Below, in pieces: positions 50,330 through 59,138 of a stretch of 64,000 nucleotides of DNA. The notes under the pieces are model-generated. The model had not been told where the DNA came from, ran no database searches, and saw only the letters and a program-made list of their open reading frames with translations. Within the stretch, counting starts at the first letter, position 1; each line of letters begins with the position of its first letter. The stretch comes from Salimicrobium halophilum. GTDB taxonomy: Bacteria > Bacillota > Bacilli > Bacillales > Halobacillaceae. A program made the translations under genes and the position numbers. The DNA lies in contig NZ_FNEV01000004.1 of assembly GCF_900100295.1 (NCBI RefSeq), forward strand, positions 248,001 to 312,000. Reading direction: 5' to 3'.

Positions 50330-51490
50330 ATGAGCATAGTCATTTTGGACGGAACGAGAACACCCTTTGGAAAATGGAAAGGAGCCCTTTCCCCTTTTTC
50401 GGCAAAAGAGTTAGCGACGCACGCGCTCACTAGCCTGATCGACCGTAACCCTGAAGCGAAACAGGCGGACGGCGTCCTTCTGGCTCAAGTGATCCAGGCG
50501 GGACAGGGACAGAATCCCGCTCGTCAGGTAGCGGCCCGTTCAGGTATCGACCTCCAAACGCCGGCAATCACCTTGAACAATGTCTGCCTCGGCGGACTCG
50601 CCACCATCGCCGACAGCTTCCGAAGAATCAAACTCGAGGAAGGCGAATTGTATGTCGTCGGCGGTTTCGATTCTATGACGAATGCACCGCATACCCTGCC
50701 TGTCCGCTCCGAGAACGGATTCGGACACGTAGAAGCAAGAGACACGCTGCTTCACGACGGTCTCTGGTGTTCCCTGACCGATGAATCGATGGGGGTTCTG
50801 ACAGATAAAGTGAACGAAGATTACGACATAAACCGTGAATCGCAGGATAGATACGCAGCACAATCTCAATTAAGGGCAGCGGAAGCTCAGGCGAACGGAC
50901 GCCTGAAAGCTGAAGTCAGTCCGATTCCCGACTATCTCGATGAGGATGAAGGCATTCGCCCATGGACCACGGAGGAAAAATTGGCGAAGCTCTCCCCTGC
51001 TTTTTCAAAAAACGGAACGATAACGGCAGGTAATGCTTCGCAAATGACGGACGGTGCGAGTATCGGCATTGTCACAACGTCAGAAAAAGCGCAAGTGCTC
51101 GGACGCACCCCTCTTGCTGAAGTGATCGACTGGTCGGAAATCGCCGGCCCGGATGAAAGCCTGCAGACGAAACCGTCACGCGCAATCAACGAGTTGCTTA
51201 CTAAACACAACCTGACGACAGAAGACATCGACTTGTTCGAAATCAATGAAGCATTCGCCAGCGTCGTTCTTGCGAGTTGTGAAGAGCTCGACATCGATGA
51301 ATCAAGAGTCAACGTCAACGGCGGAGCCATCGCTCTCGGCCACCCGCTCGGAGGTACAGGATTCCGACTCGTACTGACCCTTGCGCATGAGTTGAAGCGT
51401 CGTGGTGGCGGAAAAGGAATCGCATCACTATGCGGTGGCGGCGGCCAGGGAATGGCTGTACTGATTGATGTGCCGAAGGAGGAAGAATGA
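50330..51490 (+). CDS. Acetyl-CoA C-acyltransferase (thiolase)
   Basis: 386 residues from ATG 50330 (GAAAGG 9 nt upstream; ATG 50321 touches the RBS). The nucleophilic cysteine is in NNVCLGGLATI near residue 88, the histidine in NVNGGAIALGHPLGGTGFRL near 345, and the second cysteine in ASLCGGGGQGMAV near 375. ITAGNASQMTDGA is also typical. It cleaves acetoacetyl-CoA to two acetyl-CoA or the reverse. It is the first gene behind the tandem SAM-I riboswitches. Coupled to the next gene by an ATGA overlap. Confidence 0.92.
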   Translation: MSIVILDGTRTPFGKWKGALSPFSAKELATHALTSLIDRNPEAKQADGVLLAQVIQAGQGQNPARQVAARSGIDLQTPAITLNNVCLGGLATIADSFRRIKLEEGELYVVGGFDSMTNAPHTLPVRSENGFGHVEARDTLLHDGLWCSLTDESMGVLTDKVNEDYDINRESQDRYAAQSQLRAAEAQANGRLKAEVSPIPDYLDEDEGIRPWTTEEKLAKLSPAFSKNGTITAGNASQMTDGASIGIVTTSEKAQVLGRTPLAEVIDWSEIAGPDESLQTKPSRAINELLTKHNLTTEDIDLFEINEAFASVVLASCEELDIDESRVNVNGGAIALGHPLGGTGFRLVLTLAHELKRRGGGKGIASLCGGGGQGMAVLIDVPKEEE

Positions 51491-53412
51491 TGACAGCTGT
51501 GAAAGAAAAGACCGACCATTTGTGGGAACCATCTCTTTCTCTGGTATCCAGTTCCCACCTGAAACAATTCGCCGACTTTGCAGGGCAGCCTCTCTACCCT
51601 TATGAACGACTCCATCGATGGTCCACCGCCAGACGCGATGAATTCTGGTCCGCTCTATGGGATTACGCAGGAATCATCGGGGACAAAGGTGATTCCGTTT
51701 ACGAGCCTGGCGAAACGATGGCCGATGACCGGTGGTTCCCGGAAGCGACACTCAATTTCGCCGAAAACCTTTTGCGAGGCAACCCTGAACGAACGGCAGC
51801 ACAGGAAGCCGATGAAGAAGGTTTGCAGCAAGCCATTTCTGTAAGTGGACTTCGTGAACAAGTGGCAAAAGTACAACACGGCCTTATGGACCTCGGCGTT
51901 CAGAAAGGAGACCGGGTAGCCGGCATCATCACCAACCAGATCGAAGGATTGGTCGCTTTGCTGGCCACTACCTCCCTCGGTGCTGTATGGACCTCCTGCT
52001 CTCCGGATTTCGGAGCTAAAGGAATCACGGACCGCATCGGGCAGGTAGAACCTAAGGTGCTGATTGCGACGGTTCACTATCAATATAAAGGAAAAGAATA
52101 CGATATCCGCGACAAAGTGAAAGAAACGTTCGAAAACCTGGAGAAAACCGAATCTCTCATCACCCAAAAAGGGCAGATTGAGGGAAGCATCACTTGGGAA
52201 TCATTGCTGGAACACCCTGCCGCTACACCGATTTTTGAACAAGTACCATTCGATCATCCGCTGTACATTTTGTACACGTCCGGCACGACGGGACTTCCTA
52301 AAGCAATTGTTCATTCCACAGGCGGCACGCTTCTTCAACACCTGAAGGAACATCAACTCCACTGTGATGTACAGAAAGACGATACATTGTTCTGGTATAC
52401 GAACACAGCGTGGATGATGTATCCGTGGCTTGTATCAGGGCTTGCGAGCGAGGCGACGCTTCTTCTATACGACGGCTCTCCTGCTCCGGCGCATTCGTTG
52501 ACTCATTTGTGGGAAATCGCTGATGAAGCCGGCATCACGCATTTCGGAACGAGTCCGAAGTACCTGGAGACACTGCAGAAAGAAGGCGTCCACCTTCAGA
52601 ACAGTCATTCCCTGACTTCACTGAAGAGCTTGTTGTCCTGCGGAGCGCCGCTTGCTCCGGAACAGTATGACTGGATTTACGATACGATCAAATCGGATCT
52701 ATTGCTGGCTTCGATTTCAGGAGGCACCGAAATCATCGGATGCTTCATCATGGGGTCTCCGATCCACCCTGTGAAACGAGGAGAATTGACCTGTAAAGCT
52801 CTCGGCATGGCTGTCGATGTATGGGACGAGCGCGGGGCTTCGGTCTATGAGCAAAAAGGCGATCTCGTATGTACGGAATCATTCCCGAGTATGCCTATCA
52901 CATTTTACGGGGAAAACGGCGATGAGCGCTATCGCTCGAGCTACTTCTCGAAACGTCCCGGCATATGGACCCACGGAGACCTGGCTGAACAGACACTTGA
53001 TGAAGCGTTCATCATTTATGGACGAGCCGACACGACCCTGAACCCTGGTGGCATCCGTATCGGAACAGCGGAAATCTACCGGGTTACGGAACATCTTCCA
53101 GGCGTAGAAGACTCTCTTGTGTTCGGGTGGCCGAAAGGAAATGACGAAGAGATCGTCCTCTGTATAACCGGTGAAATCACTACGGAGCTGGCTCAATCCA
53201 TTCGTCGTGAGATCCGTAGCAAGGCTTCACCGCGACACATACCTAAACGTATCTATCAGGTTCCTTCCATCCCTTATACGAATAATGGAAAGAAAGTGGA
53301 AGGGGCTGCAAAAACGGCAGCTCTTGGAGGAACCGTGAAAAACAAAGCATCCATCCAGAACCCGGAAAGCCTCGAAGCTTTCGGGCAACTAGAAGAAAGG
53401 ACGTATTACTAA
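51487..53412 (+). CDS. Acetoacetate-CoA ligase (acetoacetyl-CoA synthetase)
   Basis: 641 residues, the usual length for AACS. The N-terminal cap reads YERLHRWSTARRDEFWSALWDYAGI...WFPEATLNFAENLLRG, diagnostic of AACS. The AMP-binding loop ILYTSGTTGLPKAIVHSTGG is near 265, with GGTEIIGCF and GRADTTLNPGGIRIGTAEIYR, and the catalytic lysine region YTNNGKKVEGAAK near the end. It activates acetoacetate with ATP and CoA; the thiolase upstream then splits the product. A related beta-keto or short acid is possible. Confidence 0.92.
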   Translation: MMTAVKEKTDHLWEPSLSLVSSSHLKQFADFAGQPLYPYERLHRWSTARRDEFWSALWDYAGIIGDKGDSVYEPGETMADDRWFPEATLNFAENLLRGNPERTAAQEADEEGLQQAISVSGLREQVAKVQHGLMDLGVQKGDRVAGIITNQIEGLVALLATTSLGAVWTSCSPDFGAKGITDRIGQVEPKVLIATVHYQYKGKEYDIRDKVKETFENLEKTESLITQKGQIEGSITWESLLEHPAATPIFEQVPFDHPLYILYTSGTTGLPKAIVHSTGGTLLQHLKEHQLHCDVQKDDTLFWYTNTAWMMYPWLVSGLASEATLLLYDGSPAPAHSLTHLWEIADEAGITHFGTSPKYLETLQKEGVHLQNSHSLTSLKSLLSCGAPLAPEQYDWIYDTIKSDLLLASISGGTEIIGCFIMGSPIHPVKRGELTCKALGMAVDVWDERGASVYEQKGDLVCTESFPSMPITFYGENGDERYRSSYFSKRPGIWTHGDLAEQTLDEAFIIYGRADTTLNPGGIRIGTAEIYRVTEHLPGVEDSLVFGWPKGNDEEIVLCITGEITTELAQSIRREIRSKASPRHIPKRIYQVPSIPYTNNGKKVEGAAKTAALGGTVKNKASIQNPESLEAFGQLEERTYY

Positions 53413-53413
53413 G

Positions 53414-54556
53414 ATGAGCGCAGCTATCGTGGGAATCGGTGAACTGACACCGGTCCGCTACTCAGAAGGAAAGACGACCCTAAGCCTGATCGCCGAATCC
53501 GTCATCGCCGCTTTGAACGACGCAGGCCTGGAGAAAGAAGACATCGACGGACTGCTCGTCGGTCCTCAGGTCGGCGAAACGCCGCAGCATGTTCCTGCAA
53601 CGGTATCCGAGTACCTTGGAATCGAGCCGGTCATGTCCAACACGGTAGACTTGGGCGGCGCGACGGGGCCAGGCATGGTTTGGAGGGCAGCCGCCGCCAT
53701 TCAGATGGGTATGTGCGACACGGTTGTTTGTGTCCTTGCCAATAAAAATGAAAAAGGGGAAGTTCTAAAGTCCCCGAACCGTAATCCTATCCGTGAATTC
53801 GACGTACCGTTCGGAGCGTCCGGAGCCAACACTTCCTATGCTCTACTCAAACGACTGCACATGGAACAGTACGGCTCTACGCAGGAAGACTTTGCGAAGA
53901 TTGCCTATCGTGCGCGCGAGAATGCCCAACTGAATCCGAAAGCCATTTTCCACGGGAAACCGAATTCTGTAGAAGATATCCTGCAATCTCCAATGATTGC
54001 AGACCCACTCCATCTATTAGAAATAGTCATGCCGGTAGCAGGTGGGGCCGCAGTCATCGTCACTTCGGAGAAAAAAGCCACTGCCGCAAAACATAAGCCT
54101 GTGTTCCTGAAAGGCGCCGGAGAAAAAATCACCCACCGCGCCGTAAGTCAGGCGCCGGATTCGCTTCCGTTCGACTACTCCATCCCGAGAGCATTGAAGC
54201 AGGCGAAAGTGAACATAGAAGACATGGATCTTCTCTCCTTATATGACTGCTACACCAGCGTCGTCGCAACACAGCTCGAGAGTGCAGGGTTATGTGCTCC
54301 CGGTAAGTTCGGGGACTTTGTCCGCGACCACAGCTTCGCTCCGGACGGGGAATATCCTTTGAATACTCACGGAGGTCAGCTAGGGTTCGGGCAAGCGGAT
54401 CTTGCCGGTGGAATGTCCCACGTCGTGGAGGCCGTCCTGCAATTACGCGGGGAAGCGGAAGGCAGGCAGATTCCACATGCCACCAACGCTCTCGTCACCG
54501 GAAACGGAGCAACCTTGAGCGAAACGACCGCGCTCATTTTAGGAGGGACACCATGA
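53414..54556 (+). CDS. Thiolase-like (non-specific lipid-transfer type) protein
   Basis: 380 residues. SCP-x/thiolase-like fold: AAIVGIGELTPVRYSEGKTTLSLIAESVIAALNDAGLEKEDIDGLLVG at the start, YDCYTSVVATQLESAGLC in the middle and NTHGGQLGFGQADLAGGMSHVVEAVLQLRGEAEGRQ (His of the thiolase fold). The usual CN-terminal nucleophilic cysteine is not obvious (SNTVDLGGATGPGM takes its place). Such proteins pair with DUF35 partners, as here: the next gene overlaps by 4 nt. Role probably acyl transfer or condensation in the same keto-acid pathway. Confidence 0.85.
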   Translation: MSAAIVGIGELTPVRYSEGKTTLSLIAESVIAALNDAGLEKEDIDGLLVGPQVGETPQHVPATVSEYLGIEPVMSNTVDLGGATGPGMVWRAAAAIQMGMCDTVVCVLANKNEKGEVLKSPNRNPIREFDVPFGASGANTSYALLKRLHMEQYGSTQEDFAKIAYRARENAQLNPKAIFHGKPNSVEDILQSPMIADPLHLLEIVMPVAGGAAVIVTSEKKATAAKHKPVFLKGAGEKITHRAVSQAPDSLPFDYSIPRALKQAKVNIEDMDLLSLYDCYTSVVATQLESAGLCAPGKFGDFVRDHSFAPDGEYPLNTHGGQLGFGQADLAGGMSHVVEAVLQLRGEAEGRQIPHATNALVTGNGATLSETTALILGGTP

Positions 54557-54966
54557 CCGATTTCCAGAACGTTTCATTACCGGGACCGACCATTACACCA
54601 ATCAGCCAGCCATTCTGGGATTCGTTGAAGCAAGGCGCTTTCACACTTCAACGCTGCAATATATGTGAAGGGTGGATATTTTATCCTCGGGCTCACTGTC
54701 CGCACTGCTTTTCCCAGTCACTTCGGTGGGAAGAAGCTTCCGGGCGGGGCCGCTTGAAGACATGGAGCATCGTTCATCGGCCTGGCAACCCGGCATGGCA
54801 GAAGTTGGCCCCTTATGCCGTGGGTGTTGTTGAACTTGAGGAAGGACCCTCGATTCTTACCCATATCTTATCGGACACGCATCAATTCGATTACCTGCAG
54901 AAAGTGAAAGTCAACATGATCACCACGGGAGATCAGCCGCTTCCGTTCTTCGAAGTCTATTCATAG
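54553..54966 (+). CDS. DUF35 / Zn-ribbon OB-fold protein
   Basis: 137 residues. An N-terminal helix (ISQPFWDSLKQGAFTLQRC) leads into a zinc ribbon CNICEGWIFYPRAHCPHC and an OB-fold (GRLKTWSIVHRPGNPAW...YAVGVVELEEGPSILTHIL). DUF35 proteins bind acyl-CoA beside thiolase-like partners and hold the CoA substrate. The ATG overlaps the stop of the thiolase-like gene, which supports a two-subunit complex. Confidence 0.9.
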   Translation: MTDFQNVSLPGPTITPISQPFWDSLKQGAFTLQRCNICEGWIFYPRAHCPHCFSQSLRWEEASGRGRLKTWSIVHRPGNPAWQKLAPYAVGVVELEEGPSILTHILSDTHQFDYLQKVKVNMITTGDQPLPFFEVYS

Positions 54967-54977
54967 GAGGAACATAC

Positions 54978-55067
54978 ATGATACTCAGTTATTTCATTTT
55001 AGTAGCAATCTTCTGGATTGTCGGACTCGTACTTTGGAAAACCATTTACGTACAGAAAGGAAACTAA
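54978..55067 (+). CDS. 29-residue membrane peptide, symporter accessory protein
   Basis: MILSYFILVAIFWIVGLVLW then KTIYVQKGN and TAA at 55065. One hydrophobic helix with a positive C-terminus. GGAGG lies 7 nt before the ATG, and the symporter starts 3 nt after the stop. Such tiny ORFs commonly precede Bacillota sodium/solute symporters and are annotated as symporter small accessory proteins. It is too short for most gene finders. Confidence 0.85.
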   Translation: MILSYFILVAIFWIVGLVLWKTIYVQKGN

Positions 55068-55070
55068 ACT

Positions 55071-56570
55071 ATGCTAACAGACTCTAGCGTCCTGCTATGG
55101 ACAGTCATTCTACTACTTATCGCTTATTTCGGACTCGTCACCTGGATCGGCAGAAAAGGGAAGAAGCACAGCCAGTCCATGGCCGGCTTCGCCACAGCCC
55201 GTGGGAAAGTGAATCCCTGGATTGTAGGGGCAAGCTTCGCCACCTCCTACGCAAGTGCCAACCTTTTCATCGGGGTGCCGGGGCTCGCTTATCAATATGG
55301 TACGGCGGTACTCTGGTACACACTGGGATGCTTCGGAGTATCATGGGTAGCGCTGCTTCTATTCACGAAAACATTCTGGCGCTACGGAAAGAAATTCGGA
55401 CGTGTATCCACTCTTCCTGAATGGCTCGGGAAACGGTACAATTCCAAAGCGCTTCAGGCTCTTGTCTCTATTCTGATTTTATTCAATGTGTATTATATTG
55501 TGGGACAAAACGTCGGACTCGCCACGATTTTCGAAACGGTCATCGGCATTCCTTACACATGGGGAATCGTCATAGGGGTAACTATCACCATCCTTTACAT
55601 CGGACTCGGAGGAGCCTACGCACAGATTGTCACGGATGGAATTCAGGGGATCTTCATGGCTATCACGTCGGTCTTTGTAGCCCTGTCGTTTCTATGGACA
55701 ATCGGTGGCGGTTGGAATGTGTTCGGTGAACTGACGAGTAAGCTGTCTGCCATCGATACCAACCTGACCACAGCTGTCGCAAGTGGCGGCCCTTACAATA
55801 GTGTTCTGGCTATTATGGCCGTTCAATTCCTATTGTTCAGCTTCGTTTTGATGCCTCACCTGCTGAACAAAGTATTATCGATTGAAACGGAAGAGGAACT
55901 TGCGCCGTTCACCCTCTCTGCAGGGATCGTCCTTTGCATCATTTCGACACTCATGGTTCTTGGAGGACTGGCTGCTCGAGTGCTCTACCCGTCTCTTGCC
56001 AGTGCCGATGCCGCTATTCCGATGTACATCATCGAAGCATTCCCGGCCGTCATCGCCGCACTCATGATCGTCGGAATCGTTTCCGCCATTTTGTCGAGTA
56101 CGGACAGTCTCTATCTCGGAATCACAACCAGTATCGGTAATGATCTCTATCGTGTGGTCGCTCCAATTTTATCAAAGAAACAACTATCGGAGACACAACT
56201 GGACGGTCGTGCTTTGAAAGTCGCTAAAGGCTCCCTCATCGCTGTCGGACTTCTGTCGCTTTACTTCTCTCTTGAACGACCGGAATCTCTATCGATTCTG
56301 ATCCAATTCAGTTTCTCTGCCATCATCTCAGGCATCATTGCACCGATCACTCTGGGTTATTTCTGGAACCGTGGCAATAATTACGGGGCCATCGCCGCAT
56401 TGATCACCGGTGCGTCTTTGTACGTGCTGTTCACCAGTCAGAATATGATTGCGAACATCTACCTGGCTATGTTCTTCAGTTCTGTCGCATCATTCTTAGT
56501 GATGTTCATTGTCAGTACGTTGACTGCCAAGCAGGAATCATCAGCGTACGCATTGAAAAAAAGCATATAA
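55071..56570 (+). CDS. Sodium:solute symporter (SSS family)
   Basis: 499 residues, ~13 membrane spans. SSS motifs: LVTWIGRKGKKHSQSMAGFATARGKVNPWIVGASFATSYASANLFIGVPGLAYQYG, GGAYAQIVTDGIQGIFMAITS and SAILSSTDSLYLGITTSIGNDLYR. Monocarboxylate or pantothenate-type transporters of this family look like this. As the last gene of the acetoacetate operon it probably brings in acetoacetate or a related short acid with Na+, natural for a halophile. AAAGGAAAC precedes the ATG. Confidence 0.9.
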   Translation: MLTDSSVLLWTVILLLIAYFGLVTWIGRKGKKHSQSMAGFATARGKVNPWIVGASFATSYASANLFIGVPGLAYQYGTAVLWYTLGCFGVSWVALLLFTKTFWRYGKKFGRVSTLPEWLGKRYNSKALQALVSILILFNVYYIVGQNVGLATIFETVIGIPYTWGIVIGVTITILYIGLGGAYAQIVTDGIQGIFMAITSVFVALSFLWTIGGGWNVFGELTSKLSAIDTNLTTAVASGGPYNSVLAIMAVQFLLFSFVLMPHLLNKVLSIETEEELAPFTLSAGIVLCIISTLMVLGGLAARVLYPSLASADAAIPMYIIEAFPAVIAALMIVGIVSAILSSTDSLYLGITTSIGNDLYRVVAPILSKKQLSETQLDGRALKVAKGSLIAVGLLSLYFSLERPESLSILIQFSFSAIISGIIAPITLGYFWNRGNNYGAIAALITGASLYVLFTSQNMIANIYLAMFFSSVASFLVMFIVSTLTAKQESSAYALKKSI

Positions 56571-56574
56571 TGAA

Positions 56575-56606
56575 AAGGAGCAGTCGCCATTCAGTGACTG
56601 CTCCTT
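56575..56606. terminator. Terminator between convergent genes
   Basis: AAGGAGCAGTC (56575-56585)/GACTGCTCCTT (56596-56606), flanked by AAAA and by ACTTAG. The U-run is better for the minus-strand gene ending at 56640. Confidence 0.8.
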
Positions 56607-56639
56607 ACTTAGTGCTGATACCCATCTTTATTCATCCTT

Positions 56640-57029
56640 TCAAAACACTCTTGAAATATAGTCTCCATACCCTTCTTGAAAAGGAACCTGTTCCTCACGG
56701 GAGATCCATTGCATGTGAAAATCGTCCGAGTCACTCACTTCTCCACTCTCATCAGCAGTAACCAATCTATAGAAGAATCGATGATATAGATTTCCGTCTT
56801 CACTCTTCCACAAATCGTCCGTAACGAAAGTCATGTCCTCGAATTCTTCGATCCCCGTCTGATCTTTCACTTCCTGGAGGACGGAACTGTACGTATCTTC
56901 CTGGTTCTTCAGAATACGCCTCGGAACCCGCAGGTCGCTCAAGTTCTCCAAGGGTTGAAGGGTCAATATTTGAGGTTCCCCTTCTACATATCTCACTACG
57001 TACGCGTACACTTTCTTCACAGGATTCAT
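56640..57029 (-). CDS. Degenerate Nudix-fold protein
   Basis: 129 residues. KKVYAYVVRYVEGEPQILTL and the closing WISREEQVPFQEGYGDYISRVF fit the Nudix fold. The helix that should read REUXEEXGU is SSVLQEVKDQTGIEEF, so Arg and the metal-binding Glu pair are replaced (QEVKDQ). The opening GG is also missing (RVPRRILKNQEDT). It is probably catalytically impaired, perhaps a ligand-binding regulator. Monocistronic. Confidence 0.7.
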   Translation of the reverse strand: MNPVKKVYAYVVRYVEGEPQILTLQPLENLSDLRVPRRILKNQEDTYSSVLQEVKDQTGIEEFEDMTFVTDDLWKSEDGNLYHRFFYRLVTADESGEVSDSDDFHMQWISREEQVPFQEGYGDYISRVF

Positions 57030-57219
57030 CTATCGTCCTCCTTCTGTCATTCTCTATACCTTTATTCCCTTTCCGGCGCCAATCATACCAAAATGGATAA
57101 GAAAGTTTTGTTAAACTTTAATTAATTCACCATTAAAATATCCACATTTCAAAAAGATATGAAACTATTTTCCAGAAAATTCGTATTAGTAGTACACTTG
57201 AAGACAGGAGGTGAAATTC

Positions 57220-58761
57220 ATGAAGAAACATTGGATCATGCCGCTGATCGTTCTTGCGATAGGAATAGCACTATTAGCCTTTCAGAATTACAAAGAAGCA
57301 TCCACCCCGCCTTCCGATTCATGGAGTAGGGAAACAGACGTAGGTACAACCACCGTGCGTTCCGGTATCGATGCGATTCAGACAGAGGAAGGTACCTACA
57401 GAATCGCTTACTTCAAAGAAAACGCTCTGGTCGAACGTACATATGATGAGAACCTGAATAAGACCGGCGAACAGGAAACATCCGTTTCTGGTGCAACCGG
57501 TTCTGAAGTATTTATAAGTCAGAATCGCACGCTTTATTCAACAGGTGGTACGATTTATCAGACAGGCAGCCAGGAACCACTCGTAGACTCGGAGATTTTT
57601 CGTCCTTTAGAAAATGGAATCATTTATTTATCCGGAGGAAAGGTGGTTTACGTGGATGCGGAGACACTTCAGGAGACGACCATCACGGAGAATGTTCCGA
57701 AGGCCGCTTCTGTTCATGCTTATGAAGCAGGCGAAGTAGCATTCGTTTCCATCAGCGAAGCAGATGACAATCATATCTCTACTACCATCTATCGCCGGCA
57801 GGGAGATGAGGTTTCTATCCTTGAAGAAATGGAGTCCGAGTTGTCTCCCTCTTTGAAAATGGAAGAAGTCTATCCGCTTGTGACTAGCGGCAAGCCGCAA
57901 TTGCTCGTCAGTGCCGTGCCTGCCTTTCAAAGGTCCGCTTCCGGCGAAAAAGATTTCTACCTGGCGAATAAGGAAGAGAACCTTCAGACCCTGTCACGCA
58001 TCTCCTTCACAGATCCTGTATCAGGCTCTCTCCTTGAAGAAATCGAAGACCTGAAGGTTATAGCAAAAGGGGAAGAAGCCTCTGTCCTTTTCCGCGCGCA
58101 AGGATTTACGGAAACAAAGACAAGCGGATCGGAAGCGTTCAACGTTTATGAAGGTGTCGTAGAAGAAGGCGAAATGAGTTCAGTGCGGCTCAGCAACACC
58201 CCGCGGTTATCTGTAAAACCTGCAACCGCATCTGAAGAAGTCATTGCATGGCTCGACATCGGCGCTGAACGAAATACAGTTTTCATGGCTGCTTCTGTGA
58301 ATCAGGCTGGCTTTCCATCGTCCGCATTAACGTGGGACACGGCGCTTCGTACGGCAGGCAAAACGCTCACGATGCTGTCGACCGGACTGATGACGATATT
58401 CCTGACCGTCATGTGGTACGCTCCTCCTCTTCTCCTGATGGGCGCATGGACGTTCCGTCGACGCAATCCGTTCGATGAAGAAAAAGAGTGGTCGTTCTAC
58501 GCGTCGGTCGGCTTTTACACAGCGGTCGCGCTCCTTTTCCATCAGCACTTGTTCAAAGCTCAGGTGATCGGTGGTCTGCCAGAATTCTTAGGTTTTACCG
58601 GCAGCCCGTTCGTGATCATTCTGTTCTTTTCTCTGATAGCTCTGGTGATTGTGAAATTGTCCGACTTGGATAAATGGTGGGGCATCCCGGGCAGAGTCGC
58701 TTACTTCATAGGTATGCACATTCTGTTTATGACTGTGTTTATTGGGCCTTATATATTTTAA
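57220..58761 (+). CDS. Large membrane-anchored protein with C-terminal membrane helices, unknown
   Basis: 513 residues from ATG 57220, six nt after AGGAGGTG. One N-terminal signal-anchor helix (IMPLIVLAIGIALLAFQ), then ~340 residues of beta-rich extracellular sequence with repeating short strands and acidic turns (possibly a propeller: GIIYLSGGKVVYVDAETLQET; GEVAFVSISEADDNHIST). About four helices close the protein (LTMLSTGLMTIFLTVMWYAPPLLLMGAW; FYTAVALLFHQHL; FVIILFFSLIALVIVKL; VAYFIGMHILFMTVFIGPYIF). No family was recognised. Monocistronic; a repeat cluster begins at its stop. Confidence 0.65.
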   Translation: MKKHWIMPLIVLAIGIALLAFQNYKEASTPPSDSWSRETDVGTTTVRSGIDAIQTEEGTYRIAYFKENALVERTYDENLNKTGEQETSVSGATGSEVFISQNRTLYSTGGTIYQTGSQEPLVDSEIFRPLENGIIYLSGGKVVYVDAETLQETTITENVPKAASVHAYEAGEVAFVSISEADDNHISTTIYRRQGDEVSILEEMESELSPSLKMEEVYPLVTSGKPQLLVSAVPAFQRSASGEKDFYLANKEENLQTLSRISFTDPVSGSLLEEIEDLKVIAKGEEASVLFRAQGFTETKTSGSEAFNVYEGVVEEGEMSSVRLSNTPRLSVKPATASEEVIAWLDIGAERNTVFMAASVNQAGFPSSALTWDTALRTAGKTLTMLSTGLMTIFLTVMWYAPPLLLMGAWTFRRRNPFDEEKEWSFYASVGFYTAVALLFHQHLFKAQVIGGLPEFLGFTGSPFVIILFFSLIALVIVKLSDLDKWWGIPGRVAYFIGMHILFMTVFIGPYIF

Positions 58762-58763
58762 AG

Positions 58764-58891
58764 GGAAAAGCGTAGAAGGCCCGCTTAGAAACCTCAGTCA
58801 CAAGGAGAACTGTCAGACAAAAAGCGCTCTTTCTTTTTTTCTGATCTGTTCTCCTTGTGGCTCGGGGTTTCTGGCTTTCGTAGCTAGACAT
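58764..58891. repeat. Interspersed hairpin repeat, arm type A (copy A3)
   Basis: GGAAAAGCGTAGAAGGCCC to CGTAGCTAGACA. Its CACAAGGAGAAC/GTTCTCCTTGTG stem differs from copy A1 by a matched pair change. It begins 3 nt after the stop codon of the preceding gene. Confidence 0.85.
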
Positions 58892-59011
58892 AGAAAAGCG
58901 GATAAGAACGTTTAGAAGCTCAAATATAAGCAGACGAGCCTGGCTTCGAGCGTTCTTTCTCGAAACAGGGTTGGCTGCTTATATTTCGGGCTTCTGTTCT
59001 TCGCAGCTAGC
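58892..59011. repeat. Interspersed hairpin repeat, arm type C (copy C2)
   Basis: GAAAAGCGGATAAGAACG to GTTCTTCGCAGCTAG. Arms AAATATAAGCAG/CTGCTTATATTT versus AAATATAAGCGG/CCGCTTATATTT in copy C1. The inner stem TTCGAG/CTCGAA replaces TTTTGGAA/TTCCAAAA. Confidence 0.85.
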
Positions 59012-59014
59012 CAC

Positions 59015-59137
59015 GAAAAGCGGAGACACCTTGCTCAACCCTTCTCGCATAAGTGAAAATCAGCCTAAAGAAGTTCTTTCCTTCTTTATGGGTGGTTTTC
59101 ACTTATGTCGCTAAGGGCTAGGTGTCGCAGCTAGATC
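59015..59137. repeat. Interspersed hairpin repeat, arm type B (copy B2)
   Basis: GAAAAGCGGAGACACC to GGTGTCGCAGCTAGA, nearly identical to 755-879. The apical AAGAAGTTCTTTCCTTCTTT replaces AAGAAGCGCCCTTCTTCTTT. Confidence 0.85.
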
Positions 59138-59138
59138 A

